Assembly (NCBI GenBank): GCA_963725155.1
Contig: CAVRXU010000002.1
Span: 1 to 64,000 of the forward strand
Reading direction: 5' to 3'
Origin: DATDAH01 sp963725155
GTDB taxonomy: Bacteria; Actinomycetota; Acidimicrobiia; Acidimicrobiales; DATDAH01
Length of the DNA stretch: 64,000 nt
Shown piece after piece: positions 10,814 through 19,005 of this stretch. Under the pieces are notes generated by a model. That model ran no database searches. It was not told the DNA's origin and saw nothing but the letters and a program-made list of their open reading frames with translations. A program made the position numbers and the translations under genes. The first letter of the stretch is position 1. Each line of letters starts with the position of its first letter.

Positions 10814-10897
10814 TCACCAGCGATGGAAGGCTTTCATGAAGGCTTCCTGAACGAGGTCTTCCGCTATGGCGTCGCTCCAGAGGAGCGCCGAGCGAGG
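10814..10897 (-). pseudogene. Remnant of an ECF sigma factor, region 2
   Basis: The minus strand reads LLWSDAIAEDLVQEAFMKAFHRW and then a stop. AEDLVQEAFMKAFHRW is an unmistakable sigma-70 region 2.2-like sequence, but both the rest of region 2 and all of region 4 are missing. It lies between the dehydrogenase gene and the tRNA fragment and is too short to function. Confidence 0.5.
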
Positions 10898-10962
10898 GAC
10901 TTCATGCGGCGTACCGCTGACCTGGGTAGGCCGAATCCCCTTGTTCAGGCGGACCCCGCCGA

Positions 10963-11011
10963 TCAGCTTCCCGAAGCTAGAACGCGAGTTCGACTCTCGC
11001 CACCCGCTCCA
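10963..11011 (+). other. 3' half of a tRNA-Gly (CCC) gene; probable attachment-site scar
   Basis: From 10963 the sequence follows the anticodon arm to the 3' end of tRNA-Gly: anticodon-loop-like TTCCCGAA, a perfect T-arm (GCGAG-TTCGACT-CTCGC, 10984-11000), acceptor 3' strand CACCCGC, discriminator T as in bacterial tRNA-Gly, and encoded CCA. The complementary GCGGGTG acceptor 5' strand and the D-arm are absent upstream, so this cannot be a working tRNA. The anticodon loop has one base too many. A 3' tRNA half in this form is what integration of a mobile element into a tRNA gene leaves at its distal end. Confidence 0.6.
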
Positions 11012-11150
11012 ATTCCTGACCTGCTCATTACGAGAGGGCCGGACCCCGTCCCGGCCTCTCCCGATCCGGACCGGCTGGCCGGAATCTCGGGTTGTCGCCC
11101 ATGCCGTGGCGCGACACCGTCACTCAAGTGGGGGCGGCGCATACTTGGGC

Positions 11151-13805
11151 GTGACCGTCACCGCTCCCTCGATCGACGCTGCCTCGGTGCCGTCGATCGA
11201 GGCGGCCGCGGCGCTCGCCCCGGACCAAGTACTCGACGCGGTCGGGTCCCGACCGTCGGGGCTCACCACGGCGGAGGTTGCGGCACGGTCGGAGCTGTTC
11301 GGTCCGAACGCCGTGCGCTCGCACCATGCGAGCGCGTGGTCGGTGCTGTCCCGCCAGCTGCACAGCCCGTTGCTGTGGCTGCTGCTCGCCGCGGCGGCCG
11401 TGTCGGCGGTCGTGGGCGAGGGACTCGACGCCGTCATCATCGGGGTGATCGTCGCGGCGTCGGTCGGTCTCGGGTTCGTCAACGAGTACCGGGCCGAGCG
11501 CGCCGCGGAGGCGATGCACTCGGAGATCCGCCACGACGTCGCCACGACGCGCGACGGCGAGTCGGTGAGCGTCGAGGTGACGCACCTGGTGCCGGGCGAC
11601 ATCGTGCACCTGGGCGTCGGTTCGATCGTCCCCGCCGATGTGCGGCTGCTGGCCGCGAGCAACCTCGAGTGCGACGAGTCGATCCTGACGGGCGAATCGG
11701 TGCCGGCGGAGAAGTCCGCCGATCCGGTGGCGAGCGGCGCTCCGCTCGCGGAGCTGTCGTCGTGCCTGTTCATGGGCACGGTCGTCCACGAGGGCGCCGC
11801 CGACGCCGTGGTGGTGGCCACCGGCGCCTCGACCCAGTTCGGGCGGATCGCCGTCGGGCTCGGCGAGCACCATCCCCAGACCGAGTTCCAGCTCGGGCTC
11901 ACCCGCTTCTCGGGGCTGTTGGCCAAGGTCGGTGGCGTGCTCAGCGTCACGATCTTCGTGGTCAACGTCGCCCTGGGCCGCCCGGTCATCGACGCCGTGC
12001 TGTTCTCCCTCGCCGTCGCGGTGGGCATCACCCCGCAGCTGCTGCCCGCGGTCGTGTCGACCAGCCTGGCCACCGGGTCGCGGCGTCTCGCCGAGAAGAA
12101 GGTGCTCGTCAAGCGGCTCGTGTGCATCGAGGACCTCGGTGACATCGACGTGCTGTTCACCGACAAGACCGGCACCCTCACCGACGGCCACATCAGCTTC
12201 GAACGGGCGATCGACCCGGCCGGCAACGACAGCCCCGACGTGCTCACCCTCGGCCTCGTGTGCAACGAAGCCACTCCGACCGGGGACACCGCGGTGGGCG
12301 GCAACCCGCTCGACGTCGCCCTGTGGGAAGCACCCGGCGCGGCGACCAGCCCGATCGGCGAGTTCCAGCGGGTCGCCATCGCCCCCTTCGACCACGATCG
12401 CCGTTGCGTGTCGGTCCTCGTCGGACCACGACGGCCAGCGGCTCCTCATCACCAAGGGCGCCCCCGAGGCGGTCCTCGACCGCTGCACGAACGTCACCGA
12501 CGAGGCACACCGCGTGCTCGACGCCGAGTTCAGCGCCGGCAACCGCGTGGTCGCCATCGCCACCCGGGTCGCCCCCGAGCTGACCACGCTCACCGCCGAC
12601 GACGAGCACGACCTGACCCTCGCCGGGTTCCTCGTGTTCCTCGACCAACCCAAGCCGTCGGCCGCCGCGTCGATCGCCCGGCTCGCCGAGCTCGGCATCA
12701 CCGTCAAGATCGTCACCGGCGACAACCCCCTCGTCGCCGAGACCGTGTGCCGGACCCTCGGCGTCGACTCGGGCGGCACGCTCACCGGCGCCGACCTCGA
12801 CACCCTCGACGACACCCAGCTCACCGCCGCCGTGAACAAGGCCACGATCTTCGCCCGGGTCAGCCCCGAGCAGAAGGCCCGCATCCTGCGCGCCCAGCGC
12901 GACGCCGGCTCCGCGGTGGCGTTCCTCGGCGACGGCGTCAACGACGCGCTCGCCCTGCACCACGCCGACGTCGGCATCTCGGTCGACTCGGCCACCGACG
13001 TCGCCAAGGACGCCGCCGACATCATCCTGCTCGAACGCGACCTCGACGTGCTCGCCGACGGCGTCGCCGAGGGCCGCCGCATCTTCGCCAACACCATCAA
13101 GTACGTGCTCATGGGCACGTCGTCGAACTTCGGGAACATGTTCAGCGTCACCGTCGCCGCCGCGTTCCTGCCGTTCCTGCCGATGCTCCCGTTCCAGATC
13201 CTGCTCAACAACCTGCTCTACGACACCAGCCAGATGACCATCCCCACCGACCGCGTCGACGAGGAGCAGCTGGCCCGACCGTCGCACTGGGACATCGGGT
13301 TCATCCGCCGGTTCATGATCCGCTTCGGCCCCATCAGCTCCGTGTTCGACTTCGCCACGTTCGCCGTCATGCTCTGGGTCTTCGACGCCGCCGCGCCCGA
13401 GTTCCGCTCCGGCTGGTTCGTCGAGTCGCTCGCCACCCAGACCCTCATCGTGTTCGTCATCCGCACCCGACGAGTCCCGTTCTTCCGCAGCCGGCCGTCG
13501 CGGCCGCTGCTCGTCTCGGTGATCGCCGTCGTGACCATCGGCGCCCTGATCCCGCAGAGCCCGCTCAACGACACGCTCGGGTTCGCACCGCTCCCACCCG
13601 CGTTCTTCGCCGTGCTCGTCGCCTTCGTCGTCGCCTACCTGGCCTGCGTCGAGGTCGCCAAGTACTTCTTCTACAAGACCGCCGTCCCCACCAGGCCCCG
13701 CCCACTCCAGCGCGGTCACGCCCACCGCGTCCACCGGCTCGCCGCCCGCTGGAGCCACCACCGACCACTGCCGCCACCCCTGCCGCCGGGCTCGGGCCGG
13801 CGTGA
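11151..13805 (+). CDS. mgtA: MgtA-type P-type ATPase, Mg2+ import (frameshifted)
   Basis: P-type IIIB ATPase of the magnesium-translocating family. Seen: NEYRAERAAEAMHSEI, actuator loop SILTGESVPAEKS, the PQLLPAVVSTSLATGSRRL helix, phosphorylation motif FTDKTGTLTDG, nucleotide-binding ITKGAPEAVL, KIVTGDN and hinge GDGVNDALAL, plus the C-terminal membrane block (LLNNLLYDTSQMTIPTDR) typical of MgtA. The frame shifts at about 12420 (VSVLV then SDHDGQRLLITKG). The C-terminal end is uncertain: the second frame runs on past 13805, whereas the first has a stop at 13803-13805, so a second indel near 13.8 kb is likely. Start GTG 11151, with a CATACT box just upstream. No Mg2+ riboswitch was recognised. 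Confidence 0.85.
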   Translation: MTVTAPSIDAASVPSIEAAAALAPDQVLDAVGSRPSGLTTAEVAARSELFGPNAVRSHHASAWSVLSRQLHSPLLWLLLAAAAVSAVVGEGLDAVIIGVIVAASVGLGFVNEYRAERAAEAMHSEIRHDVATTRDGESVSVEVTHLVPGDIVHLGVGSIVPADVRLLAASNLECDESILTGESVPAEKSADPVASGAPLAELSSCLFMGTVVHEGAADAVVVATGASTQFGRIAVGLGEHHPQTEFQLGLTRFSGLLAKVGGVLSVTIFVVNVALGRPVIDAVLFSLAVAVGITPQLLPAVVSTSLATGSRRLAEKKVLVKRLVCIEDLGDIDVLFTDKTGTLTDGHISFERAIDPAGNDSPDVLTLGLVCNEATPTGDTAVGGNPLDVALWEAPGAATSPIGEFQRVAIAPFDHDRRCVSVLVGPRRPAAPHHQGRPRGGPRPLHERHRRGTPRARRRVQRRQPRGRHRHPGRPRADHAHRRRRARPDPRRVPRVPRPTQAVGRRVDRPARRARHHRQDRHRRQPPRRRDRVPDPRRRLGRHAHRRRPRHPRRHPAHRRREQGHDLRPGQPRAEGPHPARPARRRLRGGVPRRRRQRRARPAPRRRRHLGRLGHRRRQGRRRHHPARTRPRRARRRRRRGPPHLRQHHQVRAHGHVVELREHVQRHRRRRVPAVPADAPVPDPAQQPALRHQPDDHPHRPRRRGAAGPTVALGHRVHPPVHDPLRPHQLRVRLRHVRRHALGLRRRRARVPLRLVRRVARHPDPHRVRHPHPTSPVLPQPAVAAAARLGDRRRDHRRPDPAEPAQRHARVRTAPTRVLRRARRLRRRLPGLRRGRQVLLLQDRRPHQAPPTPARSRPPRPPARRPLEPPPTTAATPAAGLGPA

Positions 13806-13915
13806 CCTTAGCGTGACCCTACGGACGGGATCCGGGGTGACGACACTCTGGCTGACCGGAGCGTGGGTCGAGCACTGCTGGCTGTCGAGGGACCGGGCGG
13901 GCGTACCGTGCCCGC

Positions 13916-14587
13916 ATGGTCACGGCCCGGCAAGCGCGCTGGAGCCCGCGAGGACGGGTCCGCGTGGGGGAGGTCGTCGCCGTGATCGGGGGTGCGATCC
14001 TGCTCGCGGGGAGCTGGATCGTCGTGGCCGCTCAGGACACGGTGCCCCGCTGGGAGGCTCGCCTCTTCTCAGCCGTGAACGACATGAGCAACTTCTGGTG
14101 GGTCCTGGTGTGGGGACCGATGGAGATCGGCAGCCTGCTCGGCTCCCTCGTCGTGGTCGGGCTCACGGGTGTGATCAGTCGCGATCGCCGCCTCACCCTC
14201 GCCACGCTCGTGGGCAGCCAGGCTGCCTACTGGACGGCGCAGGCCGTCAAGAACGTGGTGTCACGAGGGCGACCGACGGCCTACCTCACGGGCGTCCACC
14301 TCCACGACCGGGCGACGGGGTTCGGCTACGTCTCGGGCCATGCCGCGGTGGCGTTCGCCCTGGCCGCCGTTCTGGCCCCGTCGTTGCCCCGCCCTTGGCG
14401 CGCCGTGGTCATCGCGCTCGCGGTGACCGTCGCCTTCGGTCGGGTCTACGCCGGCGTGCACCTTCCCCTCGACGTCGTCGGTGGCGCCGGGCTCGGCCTC
14501 CTGTGCGGGACCTTCGCTCGGTGGGCATTCGGCCTCGGGGGCGAGGGCCTGCCGGTCGCCCCGGTCGGCGCCGAATCGCCATCGTGA
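13916..14587 (+). CDS. PAP2-family lipid phosphatase
   Basis: Integral membrane phosphatase acting on lipid phosphates or pyrophosphates, for example undecaprenyl pyrophosphate. All three PAP2 motifs are present: KNVVSRGRP, YVSGHAAV and GRVYAGVHLPLDVVGG. Several hydrophobic helices surround them and the length (223 aa) is normal. ATG 13916 follows a TACCGT box at 13904-13909 with no Shine-Dalgarno sequence. It converges on the flippase/pseudokinase gene, with only 17 bp between the stops. Confidence 0.88.
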   Translation: MVTARQARWSPRGRVRVGEVVAVIGGAILLAGSWIVVAAQDTVPRWEARLFSAVNDMSNFWWVLVWGPMEIGSLLGSLVVVGLTGVISRDRRLTLATLVGSQAAYWTAQAVKNVVSRGRPTAYLTGVHLHDRATGFGYVSGHAAVAFALAAVLAPSLPRPWRAVVIALAVTVAFGRVYAGVHLPLDVVGGAGLGLLCGTFARWAFGLGGEGLPVAPVGAESPS

Positions 14588-14604
14588 GCTCCGACTGACG
14601 GACC

Positions 14605-17022
14605 TCAGATCAGGTTGCGGCGCTGGAGCGCCTGGAAGGACAGCCAGCCCGGCAGGATCGGCAGCCAGAAGGTCGCCAGCCGGTAGGTGAGCACGACCGC
14701 AACCGCGACCCCGGGGTCGACGCCGACACCGGTGAATCCGGCGACGAGCGCGGCCTCCATGGCACCCAGCCCGCCCGGCGTCGGCGCGGCGGCGGCCAGG
14801 AGGGACGACCCGAGGTACACGGCACCGACCTCGGCGAACGACACGTTGGCGTCGAGCGCCACGGCCGCGGCGACGAGCGCACAGACGTACGCCAGGGTCA
14901 CGGCGAAGGACCCACCGAAGAGCTCGAAGAGCCGGCTCGGGGATCGGGCCAACGTGCTGAGGCTCCGCCACGACTGCTTGAGGAACCGCAGGACGTGGGT
15001 CTGGAACAGGCGGCGACCCCGGCTGGTCGCGGCCGCGATCCCGGCCACCGCGAGGACGACGGCGATGGCGACGAGGAGCTTGCTGCTGGACGGGATCGAG
15101 AAGCCGCCCTGGCTGCTGTGTCCCGCCCACGCGAAGAAGGCAACCAGCAGGACGATGTGGACGATCGCGCCAGCCACCACGTTCAGGCCCATGCCGGTGA
15201 CCGCCGAACCGGAGTCGAGCCCGGACTTCTGCATGAAGCGGACGTTGAGCGCCATGCCGCCGACGTTGGCGGGCGTGACCCGGTTGACGAACGACGAGGC
15301 GAGTTGGGCCATGACCGTCGGGCCGAACGGCAGTCGCTCGGGCACGCCACCCAACATGCCGATCGCCGAGGCCACGTACGTCAACCCAGACATCACGATG
15401 CACACGCCCACCCAGCCCCAGTTGGCCGACCGCAACGCCCGCACGCTGTCGTCGACGTTGGCGAGTTGCGGGAGCAGCAGGTAGAAGGCGCCGGTCAGGA
15501 CGACCACGGTCATGAGCGTCCGGGGCCGGACGCGCACGAGCCGCTCGAGCGGAGGGGCCTCCTCGCCCGTCACTTCGGCCACGCCGGTGCGGAGCTCGGT
15601 CAGGAGCGCCTTCGACACCTGCCGGCGCGTCGAGGCCGACAGCGCCAGGGGCTGGAGGTACGGGAGCGCGGTCGCCAGGTCGTCGGCGTCGAGCACGCGT
15701 GCGGCCGACGCCAGAGCGCGCTCCGGTCCGACGAGCGTGGCGAGGGACCCGAGCAGCTCTGCCCGGTCGATGGCTTGGGCACGGGGCGTCGCCGACTCCT
15801 CGCCGAAGCTCAGGTCGATGATCGTGGGGCGACCGGCCTCCACCAGGATGTTTCCCGCCCGCAGTGCGCGATGCGCGAGCCGGGCCGCGTGGATGGTCAC
15901 AACCTCTCGCCAGACCGCGTCGAGCAGCGGATCGTCGACCTGGTCGGGGGGCAGGGCGTCGAGCGGCTCGCCGTCGATGCATTCGAGCGCCAGCGCCACG
16001 GAGCCGTCGCCGAGACGGGCCAGTGCCTCCACCTCCGGACACCGCACCCCCGCACGACGGGCCAGCATCAGCAGCAGGGCCTGGTGCTCCACATCGTGGG
16101 AGAGCGAGGTCGACGGCCGCTCGTCCCCCGGGCCTCGCAACAACAAGGTGCGGTAGCTGCGATAGAGCAGATCGGCGTCTCTCGCGTCCTGGGCGTAGAC
16201 CTTGACGAACAGCGGCGGTCCGTCGCTCATGGTGGCGACGTAGCGCTGGGCCCTCCCGGTCGGAGCGAGTTGGAGCGCCAGATCCGTCACCGGTAACCCG
16301 GCCTCACGCAGGGACCCGGCGACGGTGGCCGGGGCGGGACGTCGGTTCGGCGCGCCGAAGACGACGAGGAGGGCCGCGCCCGCCGCCGAGCCAGTGGCGA
16401 CCGCGAGGGCGAGCTCTGGGACCCCGGCGGTCCCGGCGATCGCCATGGCGCCGGCGAGCACGGCCACGCCCCAGTCACAGCTGCGGCGCCAGGACCGCGA
16501 GAGCCAGGGCTTGCCGAGCGTCGCGATCGCCGCCACGGCTGCGAGGTAGGGAAGCGACGGGAAGCGGCTGGACAGCACCCACGTGTCCCCGGTGACGCCG
16601 TCCGGGATCCGCCGGTGGAGGGCCAAGCCGGCATCGAGCAGGGCGAAGAGTCCGGCCCCTGCGGCCCCGGCGAGCGCGACCAGCAACAGCCGGTGCCAGC
16701 GTTGCTTCACGACGAGTCCGACCACGACCGCGACGGGCACGGCGAGGGCGGCGACCTGGATCAAGCCGAGCAGGAACTCCCGTACGGAGCCGGGCAGGCG
16801 GGTCACGACCCGGCCCACGTCGGTGGTGACGCCCTCGCTCGTCGAGGTGGCCACCGCGATCAGGACGACCAGCACCAGGGTCGCCGTCCCCCACAGGGTC
16901 AAGCGAACGACGTCACCGGGATGCCGGAAACGGCGCTCACCCGGGGGTTGCCCGTCGAGCCCAGCGGGAGGCGGCGCGACATCCGGTGCTTCGTCGACCG
17001 GGTCAGACAGGACGCGGCTCAT
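14605..17022 (-). CDS. Pseudokinase fused to a flippase-like (LPG-synthase TM) domain
   Basis: 805-aa membrane protein. About residues 40-225 contain hydrophobic helices. About 230-500 is a soluble kinase-like domain with FVKVYAQDARDADLLYRSY (beta-3 lysine), VALALECIDGEPLD (hinge) and HRALRAGNILV then IIDLSFGEE. The catalytic Asp of HRD is Ala and DFG is DLS, so a pseudokinase is expected. From about 525 come the flippase-like helices with NRVTPANVGGMALNVRFM and PTPGGLGAMEAALVAGF, signatures of the lysylphosphatidylglycerol-synthase transmembrane family, whose relatives move lipids across membranes; no aminoacyl-transferase domain is present. ATG 17022 overlaps the stop of the upstream ABC1 gene by four bases, the last link of a four-gene operon. 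Confidence 0.8.
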   Translation of the reverse strand: MSRVLSDPVDEAPDVAPPPAGLDGQPPGERRFRHPGDVVRLTLWGTATLVLVVLIAVATSTSEGVTTDVGRVVTRLPGSVREFLLGLIQVAALAVPVAVVVGLVVKQRWHRLLLVALAGAAGAGLFALLDAGLALHRRIPDGVTGDTWVLSSRFPSLPYLAAVAAIATLGKPWLSRSWRRSCDWGVAVLAGAMAIAGTAGVPELALAVATGSAAGAALLVVFGAPNRRPAPATVAGSLREAGLPVTDLALQLAPTGRAQRYVATMSDGPPLFVKVYAQDARDADLLYRSYRTLLLRGPGDERPSTSLSHDVEHQALLLMLARRAGVRCPEVEALARLGDGSVALALECIDGEPLDALPPDQVDDPLLDAVWREVVTIHAARLAHRALRAGNILVEAGRPTIIDLSFGEESATPRAQAIDRAELLGSLATLVGPERALASAARVLDADDLATALPYLQPLALSASTRRQVSKALLTELRTGVAEVTGEEAPPLERLVRVRPRTLMTVVVLTGAFYLLLPQLANVDDSVRALRSANWGWVGVCIVMSGLTYVASAIGMLGGVPERLPFGPTVMAQLASSFVNRVTPANVGGMALNVRFMQKSGLDSGSAVTGMGLNVVAGAIVHIVLLVAFFAWAGHSSQGGFSIPSSSKLLVAIAVVLAVAGIAAATSRGRRLFQTHVLRFLKQSWRSLSTLARSPSRLFELFGGSFAVTLAYVCALVAAAVALDANVSFAEVGAVYLGSSLLAAAAPTPGGLGAMEAALVAGFTGVGVDPGVAVAVVLTYRLATFWLPILPGWLSFQALQRRNLI

Positions 17023-18992
17023 GTCGTTCCGTCCCGAGCAACGGCGGCGACGACCCGCAGCAGGAGAACGGTTCCCGCGAAGAGGCCCCCGAAGCCGAAG
17101 ATCTCGAAGAGACCGGACGAGGTCGCGAGGGTTGGTCCCGGATCGTTGGCGACCAGGAGGAGCGCCGAGGCCACCAGAAACGCCGAGCCGACCACGCCGA
17201 GCAGCGCCCGGTTCGCCAGGGTGCGGACGATCCGGTGCTGGTCTTCGTCGACGATGGAGCGAAGACGAAGCTCACCTCGTCCGGCGAGGGTGAGGATGCG
17301 GTCGATCCGCTCGGGCAGGCGTCGGAGGTGGGGCAGGGCGGCCTCCAACTCGCGACGAACGATCGCTTCCGGGTCGATCGGCTTTGGCGCGGTCGTGGAC
17401 GTCATCATCTCCATGGCGGCGGAGACCATCGACATGCCTGGCGCGAGGACGCGCATCGTCCCGTCGAGGGTCGCGAGCGCCCGCGTCAGCGTCACGAGGT
17501 CGCCCGGGAGCCGCACACCGAATCGCGTGAGGGTCGTCACGAGGTCCTCGAGCACGCCGGGATCGACCGTGCCGGTCGCCCGCATGTGTTCGGCCATGAG
17601 CCGGGCGAGCGCGCGTTCGAGCTCCTCAGAGGCGCCACCCTCGGTCACGTCGGCCACCCGCTCGATGCCATCGCGCAGCAGGCTCACATCGCGCCGGGCC
17701 AGGGCGGCGAGGATGTCGATGACCGCGGCCTGCTCGATCGGGTCGAGACGACCGACCGCCCCGAAGTCGATCAGGCCCAGGCTCCCGTCGTGGAAGGCGA
17801 AGACGTTTCCCGGGTGGGGATCGGCATGGAAGAAGCCCGCGCCCAGCACCTGGTCCAAGAAGCTCCGGAGAAGCTGCTCGGCCAGCGCCCGCCGATCGAC
17901 ACCGGAGGCGGCGAGCTGTTCGGTGTCGGCCAGCGCAAAGCCCTCGAACCGCTCCTGGACGAGCAGCCGCCGGGTGCAGAGCTCGCGGTGGACCTTGGGA
18001 ATTCGCACCTCGCTGTCCTCGCCGAGCAGAAGCGCCATCTCTTCCATCGCGTCGACCTCTCGGCGGAAGTCGAGCTCGGCCCGCAGACTGTTGGCGAACT
18101 GCCCGAGCATCTCCCCCGATCGAAGCCCCTGTCCCATGATGGTGCGACGCTGGGCGACGTCAGCGAGCAGGGCGAGCGCAGCCAGGTCGCGCTCCATGGT
18201 GTCCTCGATCCCCAACCGCTGGACCTTGACGACCACGGCCGCGCCCGAGTGCAGGCGGGCGCGATGGGTCTGACCGATCGAGGCGGCGGCGAGTGGCTCC
18301 CACTCGAACTCGGCGAACACGCGGTCGACGTCGCCCCGGAGCTCCGCCTCCAACACCGCGACCACGTTCTCCTTCGGCTCGGGCGGAACCTGGTTCTGCA
18401 ACCGGGCGAGCTCGTCGGCGATCTCCGGCGGCACGAGGTCGATCCGGGTCGCGGCGATCTGACCGAGCTTGATGTAGACCCCGCCGGCCTCCTCGAGCAC
18501 GCGCCGGAGGCGGACACCGACCGGGGCACCGGCCATGTCGACGGGACCGGCGATCGGGAGGTACGGCGCGAAGCCCTCACGACGAAGCAGGCGGGCCAAC
18601 TCGTGGTAGCGACGGACGACGACCAGCCGCCGCCGGAGCGCTCGAATGGGCCGGGGCGTGACGAAGAGCCCGGCGCGCTCGCCCAACGCCAACGACCCGG
18701 GCCGCGACAGCAGGTCGAGGGTGACCGCCGTCGCCATGGTCACCGGGACGCCGATCGCCAACGTCAGCGTCACCAGGCCGTCGGCGCCGCGATCCCACCC
18801 GCTCAACCCGAGAGCGAGGAGGGCGGCGGCAATCCAGCCGACGGTCCCGGACACGAGCGCCGTCCCCCATCCACGCCGGATGCCGAGCAGCCGCAGGGAG
18901 ATCACCGTGACGGCGGCCGCCATCGCCAGCGCGGCGAGTACGCGCAGCACCGCCCCCAGCGGTCCGGCGTAGGCGAGCACGACGGCGATCAC
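17019..18992 (-). CDS. ABC1/UbiB-family atypical kinase
   Basis: About 657 aa from GTG 18992. Two to four N-terminal and two C-terminal hydrophobic helices flank an ABC1 domain. ABC1 landmarks are GGVYIKLGQIAATR (KxGQ), AAASIGQTHRARL, AVVVKVQRLG, AELDFRREVDAM (ExD), FFHADPHPGNVF and LGLIDFGAVG. Members bind ATP and assist isoprenoid-lipid metabolism (UbiB/COQ8 in quinone synthesis), but no quinone biosynthesis genes are adjacent here. GTG 18992 starts 14 nt after the upstream stop at 19006; the downstream partner overlaps by four bases. Co-transcription with lipid-handling proteins suggests a lipid-linked role, which is inference. Confidence 0.85.
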   Translation of the reverse strand: MIAVVLAYAGPLGAVLRVLAALAMAAAVTVISLRLLGIRRGWGTALVSGTVGWIAAALLALGLSGWDRGADGLVTLTLAIGVPVTMATAVTLDLLSRPGSLALGERAGLFVTPRPIRALRRRLVVVRRYHELARLLRREGFAPYLPIAGPVDMAGAPVGVRLRRVLEEAGGVYIKLGQIAATRIDLVPPEIADELARLQNQVPPEPKENVVAVLEAELRGDVDRVFAEFEWEPLAAASIGQTHRARLHSGAAVVVKVQRLGIEDTMERDLAALALLADVAQRRTIMGQGLRSGEMLGQFANSLRAELDFRREVDAMEEMALLLGEDSEVRIPKVHRELCTRRLLVQERFEGFALADTEQLAASGVDRRALAEQLLRSFLDQVLGAGFFHADPHPGNVFAFHDGSLGLIDFGAVGRLDPIEQAAVIDILAALARRDVSLLRDGIERVADVTEGGASEELERALARLMAEHMRATGTVDPGVLEDLVTTLTRFGVRLPGDLVTLTRALATLDGTMRVLAPGMSMVSAAMEMMTSTTAPKPIDPEAIVRRELEAALPHLRRLPERIDRILTLAGRGELRLRSIVDEDQHRIVRTLANRALLGVVGSAFLVASALLLVANDPGPTLATSSGLFEIFGFGGLFAGTVLLLRVVAAVARDGTT

Positions 18993-19005
18993 GGGATCCC
19001 CGCCG

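Noticed and set aside
10751..11150. Plus-strand coding frame leading into mgtA from 10751 or 10866
   Set aside because: It would cross the tRNA half and sigma scrap; protein likeness to MgtA begins at GTG 11151.
14995..16296. Plus-strand frames opposite the flippase/pseudokinase gene
   Set aside because: Low-complexity composition and no motifs; the minus strand encodes conserved domains.
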